NCBI GenBank assembly: GCA_029945945.1
Contig: JAQSDM010000001.1
Span: forward strand, 167,986 to 231,985
Length of the DNA: 64,000 bases
Direction: 5' to 3'
Source: Algoriphagus sp.
GTDB lineage: Bacteria; Bacteroidota; Bacteroidia; Cytophagales; Cyclobacteriaceae
Below the pieces are notes generated by a model. That model saw only the letters and a list, made by a program, of their open reading frames with translations. It had not been told where the DNA came from and searched no databases. Positions 61,886 through 64,000 of this stretch are shown here, piece after piece. Both the position numbers and the translations under genes were made by a program. The number at the start of each line of letters is the position of its first letter. The stretch's first letter is position 1.

Positions 61886-63589
61886 TTACTTTTTAAAGAA
61901 TACCTGAAGAACCGCTCCCAAAGCCATTACAAAAAGGCATCCGATGGCATTGTACCAAAGGAATCCGATATCCCAAACAAATCCGAACAGGCCCACTCCA
62001 TTTTTCCAATGAACGATCAGAATCAATAACTGAGATGCCAAAGCGGCTATGAATACTGCTCTGCCTTTGATCCATTTCATTAGGAAACCTACCAGGAAAA
62101 TACCGAGAATAGTGCCATAAAACAGTGATCCCAGCAGGTTTACAGCCTGAATCAAGTTCTCAAATAAGGAAGCGTAAGTAGCAAACAAGATTGCTCCAAG
62201 GCCCCAGAAAGCTGTGAAAAATTTCGAGGAAAGTACATAATGCTTTTCTGATGCATTTTTGTTGATTGAGCGTTTGTAAAGATCGACAGTACTTGTAGAT
62301 CCCAGTGCATTAAGTTCTGAGGAAGAGGAAGACATAGCTGCTGCGAAAATTACCGCGAACAACAACCCGATTACTCCCTCAGGCAAGTGATCCATCACGA
62401 ATCGCATAAAGATGTAATCGGTGTCCCGTGTTTCTGCAGAGGGATCATTTACCACAATCAGCTCTTTTACTTCATTTCTGATCGCACCTTGTTCCGTTTT
62501 GAGTTCCTTCAAGTTCTCCCGTATCAAAGACTGTCTGCTCTCGTCTTTCTGATCAATTGCTGTCAGCAACTCCAGATAGGAAGATTTGCTTTCTTCGAAG
62601 TTTCGGGTGTAATCTTTTTCCAACAACTCATATTCTCCCGCATATTCACTTTGCCTGAGATTATCTGTATGTACTTTATTGAAAATTACCGGAGGCTGGA
62701 AAAACTGGTAAAAGACAAAGACCATCACTCCGATGAAAAGGATAACAAATTGCATCGGGATTTTCAAAAATCCATTCATGATGAGCCCCATCCTACTTTG
62801 GGTAAGGGTCTGCCCTGAAAGATAGCGCTGCACCTGACTCTGATCAGTCCCAAAATAGGATAGAAACAGGAAAACTGCAGCTGTCATTCCCGACCAGACA
62901 TTGTACCGATCAGCAAGGTCAAATTCAAAGCTTACAATGTTCAGCTTTTCCATTTTTCCGGCCACGTGCAATGCCTCCTGAAATGAAATCGGCAGCATTT
63001 TGATTACAATAATTCCTGCCAGCAACATCCCCCCCATCATCACGGCCATTTGCTGCTTTTGAGTAATGGAAACTGCTTCCGTTCCGCCTGAAACTGTGTA
63101 AGCAATCACGATGACACCTATAAAAATATTGGTCAGGGTCAGGTTCCACCCCAATAACGTTGAAAGAATAATCGCCGGCGCATAGATGGTAATGCCTGCT
63201 GCCAATCCTCTTTGAATGATGAAGAGCAAAGCTGCGAGCGTCCTGGTTTTTAAATCAAATCGATTCTCCAGATACTCGTATGCGGTGTAAACCTTCAGTT
63301 TATAATAAATCGGAATGAATACCACCGAGATAATAATCATCGCCAGAGGCAAGCCAAAATAGAATTGAATGAATCTCATTCCATCCTCGTACGCTTGTCC
63401 GGGTGTGCTCAGAAATGTAATCGCTGAGGCCTGAGTTGCCATAATTGACAGACCGATAGTCCACCAATTACTTGAATTATTGCCTCTCAGATATGAATCA
63501 AGGCTTTGCTGCCCTAGTGTTTTGTAAATACCATACACGGCAATCAAGCCCATGGTCCCAAATAGGACTACCCAATCCAGTGTACTCAT
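61886..63589 (-). CDS. Sodium:solute symporter (SSS family)
   Basis: A 567-residue membrane protein with about thirteen helices. Family marks are IMATQASAITFLSTPGQAYE in the second helix, YFGTDQSQVQRYLSGQTL (the SSS signature) and ALGSTSTVDLY. A charged loop of about 75 residues (around 325-400), rich in Glu, Lys and Arg and possibly coiled-coil, interrupts the core. Such symporters take up sugars, sialic acid or other small solutes with Na+. Its ATG overlaps the stop of a 34-residue membrane peptide gene, and that gene is four bases from a deacetylase-like gene. Confidence 0.92.
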   Translation of the reverse strand: MSTLDWVVLFGTMGLIAVYGIYKTLGQQSLDSYLRGNNSSNWWTIGLSIMATQASAITFLSTPGQAYEDGMRFIQFYFGLPLAMIIISVVFIPIYYKLKVYTAYEYLENRFDLKTRTLAALLFIIQRGLAAGITIYAPAIILSTLLGWNLTLTNIFIGVIVIAYTVSGGTEAVSITQKQQMAVMMGGMLLAGIIVIKMLPISFQEALHVAGKMEKLNIVSFEFDLADRYNVWSGMTAAVFLFLSYFGTDQSQVQRYLSGQTLTQSRMGLIMNGFLKIPMQFVILFIGVMVFVFYQFFQPPVIFNKVHTDNLRQSEYAGEYELLEKDYTRNFEESKSSYLELLTAIDQKDESRQSLIRENLKELKTEQGAIRNEVKELIVVNDPSAETRDTDYIFMRFVMDHLPEGVIGLLFAVIFAAAMSSSSSELNALGSTSTVDLYKRSINKNASEKHYVLSSKFFTAFWGLGAILFATYASLFENLIQAVNLLGSLFYGTILGIFLVGFLMKWIKGRAVFIAALASQLLILIVHWKNGVGLFGFVWDIGFLWYNAIGCLFVMALGAVLQVFFKK

Positions 63590-63690
63590 GAGTATGCTTT
63601 CATTAACCAGTAAAACAAGGCAATAATCAGAACCAAACTAGCGAGTAGTCCGGCATACAAATACTTCCAACGGATAGGTTTCTCTTCCAA
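63586..63690 (-). CDS. 34-residue single-pass membrane peptide coupled to the symporter
   Basis: A TTG-started frame giving M/L-EEKPIRWKYLYAGLLA then SLVLIIALFYWLMKAYS and a stop. Residues about 11-29 form one membrane helix with basic residues on either side. The TTG lies three bases after the deacetylase-like stop codon, and the TGA overlaps the symporter ATG as ATGA, exactly the geometry of a real operon gene. It is too short for usual gene finders. I know of no named family for it; small helical partners are known for some SSS transporters. Confidence 0.6.
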   Translation of the reverse strand: MEEKPIRWKYLYAGLLASLVLIIALFYWLMKAYS

Positions 63691-63693
63691 AAC

Positions 63694-64000
63694 TTATTGC
63701 TCGATCAGATTTACAAATAATTTAATAGCTCCGGGAACACCGGCCGGGAGCTGTCGGAAGAATGAAATTCCAGTGTAAACATAAGTTCCTTCTCCATACT
63801 TTGCATAGATCAGTCCTCCCTTACTAGAGGCTTCTTCAGGATCCTGCATTTCCAAAGGAGAGGAATACTGCTCTGCCATATCAGTTGCAAAGTATAATCC
63901 TCGCTCCTGAACCCAACCTTCAAAATCGTCCTCTTTGATTTGATTTGGTGTCGTCAAGGCCGGATGTGCCCAGTCGGCTTTCACAGGAGAGCCCTGAACT
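63694..64000 (-). CDS. PIG-L-like deacetylase, C-terminal end (5' end beyond the window)
   Basis: The frame is open to the right edge, so only the last 102 codons are visible. The end GGLIYAKYGEGTYVYTGISFF then RQLPAGVPGAIKLFVNLIEQ resembles the C-terminal, glutamine-amidotransferase-like domain of long Bacteroidota PIG-L family proteins. The catalytic domain itself is outside the window, so the name rests on the tail only. It heads a minus-strand unit with the mini membrane peptide and the symporter. Confidence 0.6.
   Translation of the reverse strand, partial: VQGSPVKADWAHPALTTPNQIKEDDFEGWVQERGLYFATDMAEQYSSPLEMQDPEEASSKGGLIYAKYGEGTYVYTGISFFRQLPAGVPGAIKLFVNLIEQ

Overview
The window is a bacterial chromosome segment, most likely from the Bacteroidota (Cytophagales, close to Cyclobacteriaceae such as Algoriphagus). 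The evidence is the mix of families: a type IX secretion C-terminal sorting tail, DUF1573 and DUF2911 proteins, a PVC-type haem-binding CxxCH lipoprotein, YaiO-type barrels, a SPOR/ExbB/ExbD/TonB cluster, weak Shine-Dalgarno signals, at least one good TTTG...TAnnTTTG promoter, and purine-rich intergenic repeats typical of these genomes. I see no rRNA, tRNA, CRISPR array, transposase or phage gene. The assignment rests on sequence features only.

Layout. 1-858 is the tail of a Kef-type antiporter. 930-5303 is a three-gene module (TPR plus outer-membrane barrel, family 2 glycosyltransferase, GH26-like hydrolase) that looks like a polysaccharide synthesis and export unit. 5304-7074 holds a small acyl-carrier-like protein lacking the carrier serine and a metallo-beta-lactamase-fold hydrolase. 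7080-13327 carries a Gfo/Idh oxidoreductase, NhaA, a MATE exporter, an AgaI/NagB-type sugar-phosphate isomerase and a YetF-type membrane protein. 13447-19410 is a minus-strand run of two phosphatases and a GMC oxidoreductase / Gfo-Idh / gluconate-2-dehydrogenase-subunit-3 set. 19669-22437 has an FKBP isomerase and an M19-like dipeptidase, and 22542-24346 a serine hydrolase with a small envelope protein.

24537-27665 pairs tryptophan 2,3-dioxygenase and a LytTR regulator with a divergent glutaryl-CoA dehydrogenase, the two ends of a tryptophan degradation route. 27831-36251 holds large secreted or lipoprotein products (CxxCH protein, beta-helix protein with a sorting tail, DUF1573 protein). trpS follows. 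39117-43010 is an acyl-CoA cluster (SDR, acyl-CoA dehydrogenase, phosphotransferase-fold kinase, 3-hydroxyacyl-CoA dehydrogenase) resembling a split version of animal ACAD10/11 and the lva pathway of Pseudomonas.

43058-44937 is an envelope protein with an S41 protease. A hybrid sensor kinase (45194-47578) is bracketed by the true trmB 3' end and by a second, orphan trmB 3' fragment at 44947-45035, a clear scar of insertion or duplication. From 58205 down to 47575 runs one long minus-strand operon: holA, a 995-residue TPR protein, a plugless barrel, a SPOR protein, ExbB, ExbD, a TonB-like protein, folC and trmB. The right end has a TPR protein, a universal stress protein, a hydroxyacid dehydrogenase, a DUF2911 protein and a minus-strand unit of a PIG-L-like deacetylase (partial), a 34-residue membrane peptide and a sodium:solute symporter.

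The best candidates for something undescribed are the trmB scar around the kinase, the trans-envelope TPR/barrel/SPOR/ExbBD/TonB operon, the synthase-porin-GH26 module, the serine-less carrier-like protein and the mini membrane protein next to the symporter.
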